Made by a program: the position numbers and the translations under genes. The notes below the pieces were generated by a model. It did no database searches, had not been told where the DNA came from, and worked only from the letters and a program-made list of their open reading frames with translations. This document shows positions 28,532-37,625 of a stretch of DNA of 64,000 nucleotides, in pieces. Location of the stretch: NCBI GenBank assembly GCA_963745595.1, contig CAVUYB010000005.1, positions 124,001 to 188,000 of the forward strand. The letters are read 5' to 3'. Position 1 is the stretch's first letter. Each line of letters begins with the position of its first letter. This DNA comes from DASZUK01 sp963745595 (GTDB lineage: Bacteria; Actinomycetota; Acidimicrobiia; Acidimicrobiales; RAAP-2).

Positions 28532-29983
28532 GTGCCCATCGCCGAGCGGTTCGGCCGCCGACAGTTCCTCACTACTGCAGGTGGCGTCACCTTCGCCACG
28601 GTCGTCCTCCCGACCGGTCTCCGGCGGGTGCTCGCGGCCAGTTCGTCGCCGGCAGCCGGGCCGCGGGCCGCGGGCGGCGTCCTCTCGCAGATCAAACACG
28701 TCGTCGTCCTCATGCAGGAGAACCGCTCGTTCGACCACTACTTCGGGATGATGCCCGGTGTCCGGGGGTTCGCCGACCCGTCGGTCCCGAGGCGGGTCTT
28801 CCGCCAACCCGACCCCGACCACCCGGACGGGTACCTGCTCCCGTTCCATGCCGACACCCACCGCTCGAGCGCCCAGGCGCTCCCGTCCAACCGGCACGGT
28901 TGGGGCGTCCAGCACCAGTCGTGGAACCGCGGGCGGATGGACGGCTTCGTCACGTCCCACCTGGCCGCGGACGGCCCGGACGGGCGGTACACGATGGCCT
29001 ACTTCACCGAGGCCGACATCCCGTTCCACTGGGCGCTGGCCAACGCGTTCACGGTCTGCGACGCCTACCACTGCTCGATGCTCGGTCCGACGTGGCCGAA
29101 CCGCTTGTACCTGATGACCGGCACCGTCGATCCCCGAGGTGCGCACGGCGGCCCGGTCACGGCCAACGAGGTGCCGCCGTCCGGCCTCCGCTGGACGACG
29201 TACCCCGAGATGCTGACCGACGCCGGTGTCAGTTGGCGCGTCTACCAAGAGGCCGACAACTGCGGCCTGAACGTCCTCGAGCAGTTCGCCCAGTACCGTG
29301 ATGCGCCGACCAGCTCGCCGCTCCACCAGCGGGCGATGCGTCGCTACGGGGCCGGGCAGTTCGAGCACGACGTGGCCCACGACCGGCTCCCGACCGTCTC
29401 GTGGATCCTGCCCCCCGCCTCCCAGTCGGAGCACCCGAGCCATCTGCCGGCGGCCGGCGCCGACTTCATCGCCCGCCAGGTGAACGCCATCGCGTCGAAC
29501 CCGGACGTCTGGGCGTCGACCGTCTTCTTCCTCGTCTACGACGAGAACGACGGGTTCTTCGACCACGTCGCCCCGCCGACCGCCCCGGCGGGAACGGCCG
29601 ACGAGCACCTCACCGTCGACGGGGTCAGCCAACCGATCGGCCTCGGCTTCCGGGTGCCGTGCGTCGTCGTCTCACCGTGGACGGTCGGCGGGCACGTCGC
29701 CCACGACACGTTCGACCACACGTCCGTCCTCCGCTTCCTCGAGCGGCTGACCGGGGTGCCGAACCCGAACATCAGCGCGTGGCGGCGACGAACGGTCGGC
29801 GACTTCGCCGGCGTCCTCGGCTACCGTCCGGCCGGGCGGTCGCCCTGCCTGCCGCCGACGGCCGCCGACCTGGCGCTGGCCGAGCGAGAGGTGCGGACTC
29901 TGCCGCGGCCATCGGTGCCGCAGACCGGCCAGTTCTTCCCGACCCAGCGACGAGGGCGCAAGCCGCGGGCCGGCGGTTGCTAG
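28532..29983 (+). CDS. Tat-exported phospholipase C / phosphoesterase
   Basis: 483 residues. The twin-arginine signal RRQFLTTAGG at 9-18 is followed by a hydrophobic stretch, so the folded enzyme is exported. The catalytic block VVVLMQENRSFDHYFG at 57-72 is diagnostic of the PLC/acid phosphatase family. GPTWPNRLYLMTG, FFLVYDENDGFFDHVAPP and DHTSVLRFLE complete the metal site. It would hydrolyse phosphatidylcholine or related phosphodiesters outside the cell, possibly for phosphate scavenging. A strong hairpin follows at 30012. Confidence 0.92.
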   Translation: MPIAERFGRRQFLTTAGGVTFATVVLPTGLRRVLAASSSPAAGPRAAGGVLSQIKHVVVLMQENRSFDHYFGMMPGVRGFADPSVPRRVFRQPDPDHPDGYLLPFHADTHRSSAQALPSNRHGWGVQHQSWNRGRMDGFVTSHLAADGPDGRYTMAYFTEADIPFHWALANAFTVCDAYHCSMLGPTWPNRLYLMTGTVDPRGAHGGPVTANEVPPSGLRWTTYPEMLTDAGVSWRVYQEADNCGLNVLEQFAQYRDAPTSSPLHQRAMRRYGAGQFEHDVAHDRLPTVSWILPPASQSEHPSHLPAAGADFIARQVNAIASNPDVWASTVFFLVYDENDGFFDHVAPPTAPAGTADEHLTVDGVSQPIGLGFRVPCVVVSPWTVGGHVAHDTFDHTSVLRFLERLTGVPNPNISAWRRRTVGDFAGVLGYRPAGRSPCLPPTAADLALAEREVRTLPRPSVPQTGQFFPTQRRGRKPRAGGC

Positions 29984-30011
29984 CGCCGTCGTCGCCGTCG
30001 CCAGTTCGGGC

Positions 30012-30054
30012 GCGACGAAACCGGCACCGAGGCGAAGGTGCCGGTTTTCGTCGC
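30012..30054 (+). terminator. Long-stem intrinsic-type terminator after phospholipase C
   Basis: GCGACGAAACCGGCACC pairs with GGTGCCGGTTTTCGTCGC, 17 pairs with a single bulge and an 8-nt loop. It lies 28 bp past the phospholipase stop. Confidence 0.75.
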
Positions 30055-30137
30055 AACGCCTGTGTTCCCAGACGCTGTCGGATAGAGCGACCGCCGGGTC
30101 GTGAGATACGCGAATCGCGAAAAAATGGTGACGACCC

Positions 30138-30196
30138 GTTCCCCCGGACCGGCGGCCCGGGGGAACGGCGGCCCGGGGAACGGCGGCCCGGGGGAA
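30138..30196. repeat. Three tandem copies of a 16-bp GC repeat, with overlapping hairpin
   Basis: CGGCGGCCCGGGGGAA occurs at 30150-30165 and 30181-30196, with a 15-bp copy at 30166-30180 that has one G fewer. GTTCCCCCGG (30138-30147) pairs with CCGGGGGAAC (30157-30166). It lies at the 3' end of the convergent secreted-protein gene and may terminate it. Confidence 0.65.
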
Positions 30197-30207
30197 CGCC
30201 GGCGACG

Positions 30208-31300
30208 TCAGGGACCGATGTTCGACGCCCACTGGATCGACGACTGACCGGTGATCGGGGCGATCGCCCGCTCGATCGACGCGTAGCTCGTCGCCGATGT
30301 CTGGCCGTCCGGTGCCTGCGTGAGCACGCCGAAGATCGTCACGTTCTGGCCGTGGGCCTTGGCATAGCCGATCAGCGAGGCCCACTCGGTGACGTGTGTC
30401 GGGAAGTACAGCTCCGGGAAGACGACGTCGGGCCGGAACCCGTCGGCCACCTGGAGCAGTTGCGCCGGCGTCCAGTAGCCCGGCTCGGCCGAGCCGTAGT
30501 CGACCATCGCCGGCTGGTAGCCGCCGACCTCGGCCGCGTAGCCAGCCAACACGTTGTACGTGTTCAGGTAGCCCGGGTCGAACGCCGGCTCGACATCGTC
30601 GCCGGCGACGACGGTGACCGTGTCGGTGAACGACGACTGCTGCTTCGTCCGGGTCGCCCACGCCTGCACCGACTCGACCGTCGACGCCAGCGTCGCGCCC
30701 CATGACCGGAAGCTCGGCGGTTCGAACGCGCAGCCGCAGACGACGCTCCCGCACGGCTGCCCGGTGCCACAGCTGTCGTTCGTCCCGATCGCCACGTGCA
30801 GGCGGAGCCCGGCAGGCGCCGTCCGGAAGTACCCGGCGACGTAACTCTCGACGGCCGCGGCGATCGAGGGGAACGACGCGAAGGTGTCGTCCTGGGTGAT
30901 CGTCCCGAGCGTTGTCTCGGCTGCCGGTCGGCCGAAGTCGAGGATGACCATGCCGGCCGCCCCGGCCGCCCCGGCCGCCTCGCCCTGGGCGTAGAGCGCC
31001 GCCGGGCTGGCGTCGTTCTCGTACTGCGACGCCGTCGCCGTCGGCGAGCCTGTCTGGCCGCCACCACCGCCGGCGCCGGCTTGGCCCGTCGCGGTGGTGC
31101 TGGCTCCGGCGTCGCCGCTGCCGCGCGACGAGCACGGTACCGAACAGCGCGGCGCCGAGGAGCACCGTGCCGAACAGCATGGTGCCGACAAGTACGGCGC
31201 CGCGCCGCGCGCCGATCACCAGCAGGACTGCAGGAAAGGGCGACAACCACCGGTCGTGGAAGCCCCCGGTCCGACACCCGGAACTACGCCTCGTCTCCAT
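30208..31300 (-). pseudogene. Membrane-anchored secreted protein of unknown function, +1 frame break near 31121
   Basis: From ATG 31300 the frame gives an N-terminal anchor (RWLSPFPAVLLVIGARR, then GAVLVGTMLFGTVLLGAALFGTVLVAR). It then becomes arginine-rich, while the +1 frame continues GSGDAGASTTATGQAGAGGGGG and a globular domain to 30208. Restoring two bases (GG at 31121-31122) joins them into about 364 residues. The globular part has paired cysteines (NDSCGTGQPCGSVVCGC) and a TIM-barrel-like look (LRLHVAIGTND, RPDVVFPELYFP, QNVTIFGVLTQAPDG), suggesting a glycosidase-like fold, unproven. Confidence 0.72.
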
Positions 31301-31470
31301 CCCGTACCAGCCTTCGTCAGGCCGCCCGAGACGATGTTAGCGACCGACGCTGCTCGTCGCACTGGCCACACCGGCAACAGACACCACATCCGCCACGTTC
31401 GTTACTGCGAAACGGCCACTGCAGTCATCGGGAGCACCGGGCTTAGGGGAACGGGCTCAGGGGGACTGGT

Positions 31471-32868
31471 TCATGGGCACTGGGCCGGCGGCGGCGCGTC
31501 GGTTGTCGCCGGCGCGGAGCAGACCGCCGGCACGCCGTTGGTGACCTCGAGCGGCCGGAGGAACAGCACCCGACTGTGGGGGAAGCCGACCTCCCCTGTC
31601 AGCCAGGCGGCGAAGGCGATCCAGGGCCGGCCGTCGATGTCGGTGAACGCGGACGCGCCGCCCGGGCCGGCGATGATCCCCTGCGAGGAGAAGATCGGGT
31701 GGTCGAGCGGCTTGTGGCACGGTCCGAGCGGGCCGCTGCACTCGGCCACGCCGATGCCGTAGCTGGCGGTCTTCCAGTCGGACCCGGCGTAGAAGAGGTA
31801 GCGCTGGCCTTCGAGCCAGAACATGTCGGGGGCTTCGGTCCAGCCGTGCTCCCACGACTGGGACGGCCCGAGGACGGCCGTTGGGCCGTTCCCGCCGAGC
31901 TGGGTGCCTGTGCCGGCCAGGGGCTGCGCCCATATCGTCGGCGCCTGCCCGTTGGCCCCTTGGGACTTCCAGTCGAGGAAGAGGCCGCCGGCCGGGTCGA
32001 CGAACGGGCTCGGGTCGATCGAGCCGCCCTGGGCCAGCTGGCAGACGATCGGGAAGCTCGACGCGTCGACGAACGGCCCGGTCGGCGACGAGGACACCGC
32101 GGCACCGATGCACTGCTCGTTGGCCGTGCCGTAGACGGCCGAGAAGTAGAGCACGAACGTGCCGCCGAGCTCGAGCACCGACGGCGCCCACGTCCCACCG
32201 CCCGGCGCGGCCCACGACGGGAGCTGGGGGAGGGCGTCGCCGACGGGGGACCAGTGGGCGAGGTCGGTCGACATCACGATCTGGATGTTGCCGGCCGCGG
32301 CGTTCGTCCCGTAGGCGTAGTACGTGTCGCCGACGGTGAGGACGAACGGGTCGGGGAAGTCGAAGGGGTAGGCGAGCCCGCTGGCCGCGCCGCCGTCGGC
32401 GGCCAGGCAAGCGCCCGACGAGTTGTCGAGGGCGGTGACCGCGGCGGGCAGGTTGTCGCCGCCGGTGAGGGCGCCGTACGCACCGTCCACCCCGAGCAGG
32501 CAGCCCTGGAGGTCCGTCAGGTCCTGGCCGGCCTGGGCGACCGACTGACCGTCGCCGGCGAGCTGCTGGTTCGACGCGGCCAACGCGGCCTGGGCCGACC
32601 GGACCGACGCCTTCCGACTGGCGAGCGTCGTCGACTCGGCCGCCTGGGCGCTTTGCGCCCGGGTGACCGCGGCCCGCCGTTGCTGCAACACGGCGGTCGT
32701 GCGGGCCAGGCTTGACCGGGCCGTCGTCAGGCCGTGTTCGGACACCCCGAGCCAGCCGGTGGCGACGGCCAGCGCGGCGACGGCCAACCCGACGACGAGC
32801 CACCGCCACCGCGGTCGGCGGTGGCTCGTCGACTCGGCCGACCCGGCCGCGTCGGCTGATGCGGTCAC
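31471..32868 (-). CDS. Membrane-anchored coiled-coil GH43-like protein
   Basis: 465 residues from GTG 32868: short cytoplasmic tail, one transmembrane helix (residues 20-42), a coiled-coil stalk (about 45-105), a small two-cysteine segment (LQGCLLGVDGAY...GACLAADGG) and a GH43-type propeller from about residue 155. Candidate catalytic acids are in DFPDPFVL, GSIDPSPF and TEAPDMF. It is paralogous to 7897-9307 (shared TWAP, QCIGAA, SIDP, EAPD blocks). GTGA overlap with the upstream stalk protein implies coupled synthesis. The enzyme would act on glycans at the outer face. Confidence 0.85.
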   Translation of the reverse strand: MTASADAAGSAESTSHRRPRWRWLVVGLAVAALAVATGWLGVSEHGLTTARSSLARTTAVLQQRRAAVTRAQSAQAAESTTLASRKASVRSAQAALAASNQQLAGDGQSVAQAGQDLTDLQGCLLGVDGAYGALTGGDNLPAAVTALDNSSGACLAADGGAASGLAYPFDFPDPFVLTVGDTYYAYGTNAAAGNIQIVMSTDLAHWSPVGDALPQLPSWAAPGGGTWAPSVLELGGTFVLYFSAVYGTANEQCIGAAVSSSPTGPFVDASSFPIVCQLAQGGSIDPSPFVDPAGGLFLDWKSQGANGQAPTIWAQPLAGTGTQLGGNGPTAVLGPSQSWEHGWTEAPDMFWLEGQRYLFYAGSDWKTASYGIGVAECSGPLGPCHKPLDHPIFSSQGIIAGPGGASAFTDIDGRPWIAFAAWLTGEVGFPHSRVLFLRPLEVTNGVPAVCSAPATTDAPPPAQCP

Positions 32869-33416
32869 GGTCCGCCGCCCTGGACGGCCTGGCAGCTGCT
32901 GGTCACCGCGGCCAGGGACTGCGCCGCGCCCGCGCCGTCGCCGAGCGCCGTCTGGTTGACGGCGGCCTCGACGCTGCCGAGGCAGGTGTCGAGGGCGGCG
33001 ATGGTGGCCGCTTCGATGAGCTGGCCGGCCTGGTCCTGGCTGACCTGGGCCTTCACGCCGGCGAGCTGCTGCTCGACGGTGGCCAGCGTCCGCGCTTGCG
33101 CCGCTGACGTCGCCCGGACGGCGTCGACGGCGGCGGTCACCCGGGCCAGCTCGGCCGACGTCTGTTGCAGGTCGGCCCAAGCGGTCGTCTGTCGGGCGTC
33201 GGCCTGGCGCCGTTCCTGGTTGACGTGGACCGTCCATCCGGCCATCGCCGCGGCCACCACGACGGCGACGGTCGTGACGATTGCCCAGCCGGCCGGACGG
33301 CGGGTCCGCCGCGTCGGTCGTGGCGCGTCGGACTCCAGTGACGGCGCGTCGAGCAGCGCGACCGCAGGAGCGTGGTTGTCGGGCAGCTGGCGATCGTCGG
33401 TCAGCTGATCAGTCAT
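32865..33416 (-). CDS. Membrane-anchored coiled-coil protein, stand-alone stalk module
   Basis: 183 residues: a basic cytoplasmic N terminus (PRPTRRTRRPAGW), one transmembrane helix (about 45-66), a coiled coil (70-125) and a C-terminal two-cysteine segment (LDTCLGSVEAAVNQ...SSCQAVQGG). The same order and cysteine spacing occur in the N-terminal part of the GH43 protein it overlaps by GTGA, so the two are homologous modules and may form a heteromeric stalk. Function unknown. Confidence 0.8.
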   Translation of the reverse strand: MTDQLTDDRQLPDNHAPAVALLDAPSLESDAPRPTRRTRRPAGWAIVTTVAVVVAAAMAGWTVHVNQERRQADARQTTAWADLQQTSAELARVTAAVDAVRATSAAQARTLATVEQQLAGVKAQVSQDQAGQLIEAATIAALDTCLGSVEAAVNQTALGDGAGAAQSLAAVTSSCQAVQGGGP

Positions 33417-33516
33417 GGCGGCCCCGTACCCCGCCGCGGGGTGGACGCAGTGTGCGGGCGTCCGAACGATAGTGCGCTGGCCGGGCCGCCGGTCCGGGCC
33501 TGGGGCATCCGGTCGG

Positions 33517-33915
33517 TCAGCCGGGGAGCTGCAGCCGGGGGTCGTCGGTGGTGACGATGTCCTTCCCGAGCGGAGCGACCGCGACCGCGGCGAGCTTGAT
33601 GTTGGCGATCCCGAGCGGGATGCCGATGATGGTGAGGCAGAGCAGGACGCCGGTCACGATGTGGGCGATGGCGATCCACAGCCCGGCCAGGACGAACCAG
33701 ATGACGTTGCCGACGGTCGACGCCGCACCGGCGTCGTCCCGACGGACGACCGTCCGGCCGAACGGCCAGAGCACGTAGCCCGCCAGGCGGAAGGCGGCGA
33801 TCCCGAACGGGATCGTGATGATCAGGATGCACATGACGACCCCGGCCACGGCGTAGCCGATGGCCAGCCAGAGCCCGCAGAGCACGAGCCACAGGACGTT
33901 CAGGACGGTCTTCAC
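33517..33915 (-). CDS. YccF-domain inner membrane protein
   Basis: 132 residues with two repeats of the YccF domain: LNVLWLVLCGLWLAIGYAVAGVVMCILIITIPFGIAAFRLA and GNVIWFVLAGLWIAIAHIVTGVLLCLTIIGIPLGIANIKLA. About four membrane helices result. Its role is not established in the family. GTG 33915 overlaps the kinase stop by GTGA, so it is co-translated with the hybrid kinase; the longer open frame is antisense-like and rejected. Confidence 0.85.
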   Translation of the reverse strand: MKTVLNVLWLVLCGLWLAIGYAVAGVVMCILIITIPFGIAAFRLAGYVLWPFGRTVVRRDDAGAASTVGNVIWFVLAGLWIAIAHIVTGVLLCLTIIGIPLGIANIKLAAVAVAPLGKDIVTTDDPRLQLPG

Positions 33916-35790
33916 CCGAACCGCTCGTCCATCAGGTCGAGGAGCTCGCGCACGCCGATCGGCTTCGTCAGGTACTCGTCGGCGCCCGCGGCCATCAGGT
34001 CGCGGCGGTGGGCGCTCGTGGCGTCCGCGCTGAGCACGATGACCGGGATGGCGTCGGTTTCCTCGTCGGCCCGCAGGCGGGCGAGGACCTCTTCGCCGGG
34101 GATGTCGGGCAGGTGCAGATCGAGCAGGACGAGGTCCGGCTGGTGCTCCTTCGCCAGCGCCAACGCGCTCTCGCCCCGAGCCGTCGACACGAGGGTGATC
34201 TCCGGTCGGCGACGCAGGATCTGCTCGACGAGCTTGACGTTCGACGCGACGTCCTCGACGTAGAGGACCGTCCGGGGGCGGTCGTAGGCGTGGGCGCCCC
34301 GGGCCGCGCCGGCCCGAGCCGACTCCTCGACGGCCGGTGGATAGGCGAGGGCGAGCTCGACGGTGAACGTACAGCTGGCACCGAGGACGCTCGACGCGGT
34401 GAGTCGTCCGTTCATGCTCTTCATCAGGTCGGCCGAGAGGGCGAGCCCGAGACCCGTCCCCTCGATGCCCCGCTTCTCGGCTCCCAGCCGCTCGAATGGC
34501 ACGAAGAGCCGCCCGATCTCCTCCTCGGTGAGGCCGCTGCCGGTGTTCGTGACGTGGACGCGGACTCGATCGTTGGTGATGACCTCGACACGGAGGGTGA
34601 CCCGGGCCCGCTCGTCGTTGTACTTGACCGCGTTCGAGAACAGGTTGAGCAGCACTTGCCGCAGGCGCTGACGGTCGGCCAGCACGTAGAGCGTCCGACC
34701 TTCCTTCGGTGGCTCGCCGATCAGTACCCGGTAGCTGGCGGCCAGCGGTTGGGCGAGCTCGTAGGCGTCGTGCAGGACGGAGGCCAGCGAGACCGGCTCG
34801 AGCGAGATCGACAGGTGCCCGGCCTCGATGCGGGCGATGTCGAGCACGTCGTCGAGGAGCGCCTGGAGGTGCCGGGCCGCGGTCAGCGATAGGTCGACCC
34901 ACTCGAGCTGGTCGTCGTCGAGCGCCGTCATCGACAGCAGCTCGCCGAAGCCGAGGATCGACGTGAGGGGGGTCCGTAGCTCGTGGCTCATCCGGGAGAG
35001 AAACCCGCTGGTCGCCGAGCGGGCGTCCTCGAGCTGACGGTTGGCCTGGGCGAGCTCCTGGGAGCGCTGGAGGAGGTCGATGACCATCCCGTCGTCCCGG
35101 CGCCGTTCGACGGGACCGCTCCCGCCCGCCCGCCGGTCGCTGGGCTGCCCGTCGCGGTCGCGCCGGTCATCGGGCCGCCGGTCACCGGCACTCCCGTCAC
35201 CGGCCCGCCGGTCACCGGCACTCCCGTCCCGCCCGCCGGTCGGTGTCGCCGCGCCGTTCCTCGCCCTCGCCCTCGCCCTCGCCTCGCCGACCGATCAGCT
35301 CGGTGACGTCCTCGACCCGATGGATGACGAACGCCACCCGACCGTCCGGTCCGAGGACCGGCGAGTTGACCGGGCTCCAGTACCGGGCCTCGAACCGCCC
35401 GCTGCCGGCCGGCTGCTCGATGTCGTATTTCTGGACGGCCATCGTCTCGGGTTGGCGGCGGGACAGGACCCGTTCCAGGGACGTCCGGAGGTTCGTTACG
35501 CCGGTCGCATCAGGGTCGTCGGGGTTGTCCGGGAAGACGTCGAAGACGTACCGGCCGACGATGCGATCCCGTTCGGTCGACGTGGCGTCGAGGTAGGCGC
35601 CGCTGACCGCGACGATGGTGAACGACGAGTCGAGCACGAGGTAGCAGCCCGGGACCGACTCGAAGACGAGCTGGAACTCCTCCGGACGAAGGCCGATGCC
35701 GGGGGCCGCGTCGTCGGCCGTCGGCTCGGTCCGGATGTCGGGGTGGCCGGCAGCGCGCCAGGAATCACCGTCCGTCATTCGACTGGCCAC
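33912..35790 (-). pseudogene. PAS-hybrid histidine kinase with C-terminal receiver, +1 frame break near 35230
   Basis: GTG 35790 has CGGAGG upstream. Residues 1-165 carry a PAS domain (EFQLVFESVPGCYLVLDSSFTIVAVSGAYLDAT, PAC ending VIHRVEDVTELIG). The frame then stops in a repeated linker at 35212. The +1 frame crosses the linker and continues with LLQRSQELAQANRQLEDARS, HisKA (SHELRTPLTSILGFGELL), HATPase (NLFSNAVKYN, GTGLGLA) and an intact receiver (YVEDVASN, LLDLHLPD, LTKPI). Restoring two bases in the short repeat copy gives one cytosolic hybrid kinase of about 625 residues. It is a paralogue of the kinase at 39878. Confidence 0.83.
35181..35238. repeat. Tandem repeat with one 30-bp and one 28-bp copy
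   Basis: Copy one is 35181-35210, copy two 35211-35238. They share their first 18 bp and last 8 or so, but the second is two bases shorter. On the coding strand the intact copy encodes RRAGDGSAGD. The frame break of the hybrid kinase falls exactly in the short copy. Confidence 0.8.
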
Positions 35791-35930
35791 GTCCGCCTCC
35801 GGTTACTGCTCGTCGCCGGGGGCTCGCCCGCCAGTGCCCCTGGCCGAGAGGCTAACACGGGGGGTCCGAGCGGCCCGAGCCCGACGACGTCGTCTGGGCC
35901 GGACGAAATCCCTGGTGTCGGACGAAATGC

Positions 35931-36104
35931 CTAGTGCCAGACGAAATGCAGGACGACGAGGGCTGCGACGACGCCGAGAGCGATCAGCTCCATCCAGAGC
36001 AGGTGCCGCTCGGCGGCCCGCGAGCTGGCGAGGTCCTCGCGGAAGATCGCCGCCCACTCCTCGTCGGTCCGTTCCGGCCGACCGGGCCCCGGGCCGGGCG
36101 TCAC
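35931..36104 (-). CDS. Small single-helix membrane protein (57 residues)
   Basis: Starts at GTG 36104, overlapping the glycan synthase stop by GTGA. The N-terminal half is soluble (DEEWAAIFREDLASSRAAERHLLWM); the C-terminal half is one transmembrane helix ending LHFVWH. Small membrane partners of processive GT2 synthases (as PgaD is for PgaC) are known, so a partner role is plausible but inferred. Confidence 0.65.
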   Translation of the reverse strand: MTPGPGPGRPERTDEEWAAIFREDLASSRAAERHLLWMELIALGVVAALVVLHFVWH

Positions 36105-37588
36105 TCGGGCACCGCCACCCGGCCGGACTTCTCCGTCTTCTCCCAGTGCATCTCGGCCCGGCGGAGCTGCTTGACGTAGGCGGCGAGGGTGACGACGCAG
36201 AGGATCGGCCCGTAGCCGACGACGTAGAGCAGCCCGGCGGCGAGGCGCGGCGCGCCGGCGTCGTCGATCTTCTTGACGAGATAGGCCGCGAGCATGCAGC
36301 CGGCGACCCAGACGTAGGCGAAGAGCATGACGTCGTGCCGCTGGTCGACGGTCAGGTCCCAGTGGGTGAGGTCCTCGAAACGGCCGAGGAGCCAGTGGAA
36401 GGCCGTCGGGAAGCAGGTGTAGAGGATGATCAGCAGCGAGACGGACCCCGGGAAGAAGAAGCCCTGCAGCCACGTCCGCCGACCGGCGGCCCGGTCGATG
36501 AGCAGCGTGAAGACGGTCGTGAAGACGAAGCAGAGCGCGTTGACGATCCACAGCGCCCGGAAGACATGCTGGGCCGATGTCAGGTCGGTGAAGTACAGGA
36601 CGACGAGGCTGGCCGAAGAGACGATCATCGACATCGGCAGGAGGAAGATGCTGAACCAGATCAGTCCGAACGAGATGCCACCCAACCGGTGGACACGGGA
36701 CCGTCGGAACCACAGCTTCCGGTAGGTCGACGTCACCTGGACGTTGCCGCGGGCCCATCGGAGCCGCTGCTTCCACAGCCCGCCCAGCCGTTCTGGTTCC
36801 TCGGCCAGCGCGATGGCGTTCGGCTCGAAGACGACCCGCCGACCGCCGATCTGCGTGTTGAACGTCGTGAACGTGTCCTCGGCCAGCGAGGACGAGTCGA
36901 TCCGGCCGCCGAGCGCCTCGAGGTTGGTCCGAGAGTGGAGCTGCGCGCCGCCGGCCAGGCAGGCGACGGCGCCGATCACGTTCTGCGCCCGGCGACCGGC
37001 GGCCTGGGCGGTGATGTACTCGTACTCGATGAACCGGGTGAGGGTGTGGCTCGGCTCCGAACCTTCCTTGATGTAGGCGGTGACCGCGCCGACCTGCTCG
37101 TCGGCCAGGTGCCGCGTCATCTTTCGCAGCGAGTCCGGCTGGTAGATGACGTCGGCGTCCATGATCAAGAGGGCTTCCATCCAGTCCTCGGCGAGCACGA
37201 CCGAGAGGCCGTGGTTCAGCGTGTGCGACTTGCCCTCGCCGCCTTTCTCCCGCCGGAGGTGGAAGACCGCGCCCGGGTACTGCCGGACCTTGGCCGCCAT
37301 GAGGGCTGGCGTGTCGTCGGTGCTGGCGTCGTCGACGACGTAGACGCGCAGCCGGTCCGGCGGGTAGTCGAGGGCCATGAGCCGGTCGACGCTGGCGTCG
37401 AGGACGGCGGCCTCGTTCCAGGCCGGCACGATGACGGCGACGCGCGGCAGGTACGGACCGACCGAGCCGTAGTGGTTCTTCCAGCGGACCGCGCCGATGA
37501 GCAGGTACTGGTAGGCGTTGACGAGCAGTGGGACGGCGCCGACCAGGACGAGGGCGATGAGGATGTCGTCGCCGACGGTGCCCCACAC
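36101..37588 (-). CDS. Processive family-2 glycosyltransferase (PgaC/hyaluronan-synthase-like)
   Basis: 495 residues: an N-terminal helix, a GT2 catalytic domain and four to five C-terminal helices (about 290-480). The catalytic signatures are VVDDAST (Asp86-87), DADVIY (Asp144/146), LAEDTF (acceptor Asp238) and the processivity motif QRLRW (274-278). It would polymerise a sugar such as GlcNAc and extrude the chain. GTG 37588 is chosen because the upstream 69 codons are arginine-rich and antisense to the neighbour. It lies in one reverse-strand unit with ATP-grasp and receiver-PIG-L genes. Confidence 0.88.
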   Translation of the reverse strand: MWGTVGDDILIALVLVGAVPLLVNAYQYLLIGAVRWKNHYGSVGPYLPRVAVIVPAWNEAAVLDASVDRLMALDYPPDRLRVYVVDDASTDDTPALMAAKVRQYPGAVFHLRREKGGEGKSHTLNHGLSVVLAEDWMEALLIMDADVIYQPDSLRKMTRHLADEQVGAVTAYIKEGSEPSHTLTRFIEYEYITAQAAGRRAQNVIGAVACLAGGAQLHSRTNLEALGGRIDSSSLAEDTFTTFNTQIGGRRVVFEPNAIALAEEPERLGGLWKQRLRWARGNVQVTSTYRKLWFRRSRVHRLGGISFGLIWFSIFLLPMSMIVSSASLVVLYFTDLTSAQHVFRALWIVNALCFVFTTVFTLLIDRAAGRRTWLQGFFFPGSVSLLIILYTCFPTAFHWLLGRFEDLTHWDLTVDQRHDVMLFAYVWVAGCMLAAYLVKKIDDAGAPRLAAGLLYVVGYGPILCVVTLAAYVKQLRRAEMHWEKTEKSGRVAVPE

Positions 37589-37625
37589 GGTCAGGACCGG
37601 ACGATCGGCGGCCGGACCGGCGACG

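Noticed and set aside
30208..31191. Start of the secreted protein at 31191
   Set aside because: That start gives a cysteine-rich, non-signal N terminus; the upstream frame from 31300 supplies a proper membrane anchor.
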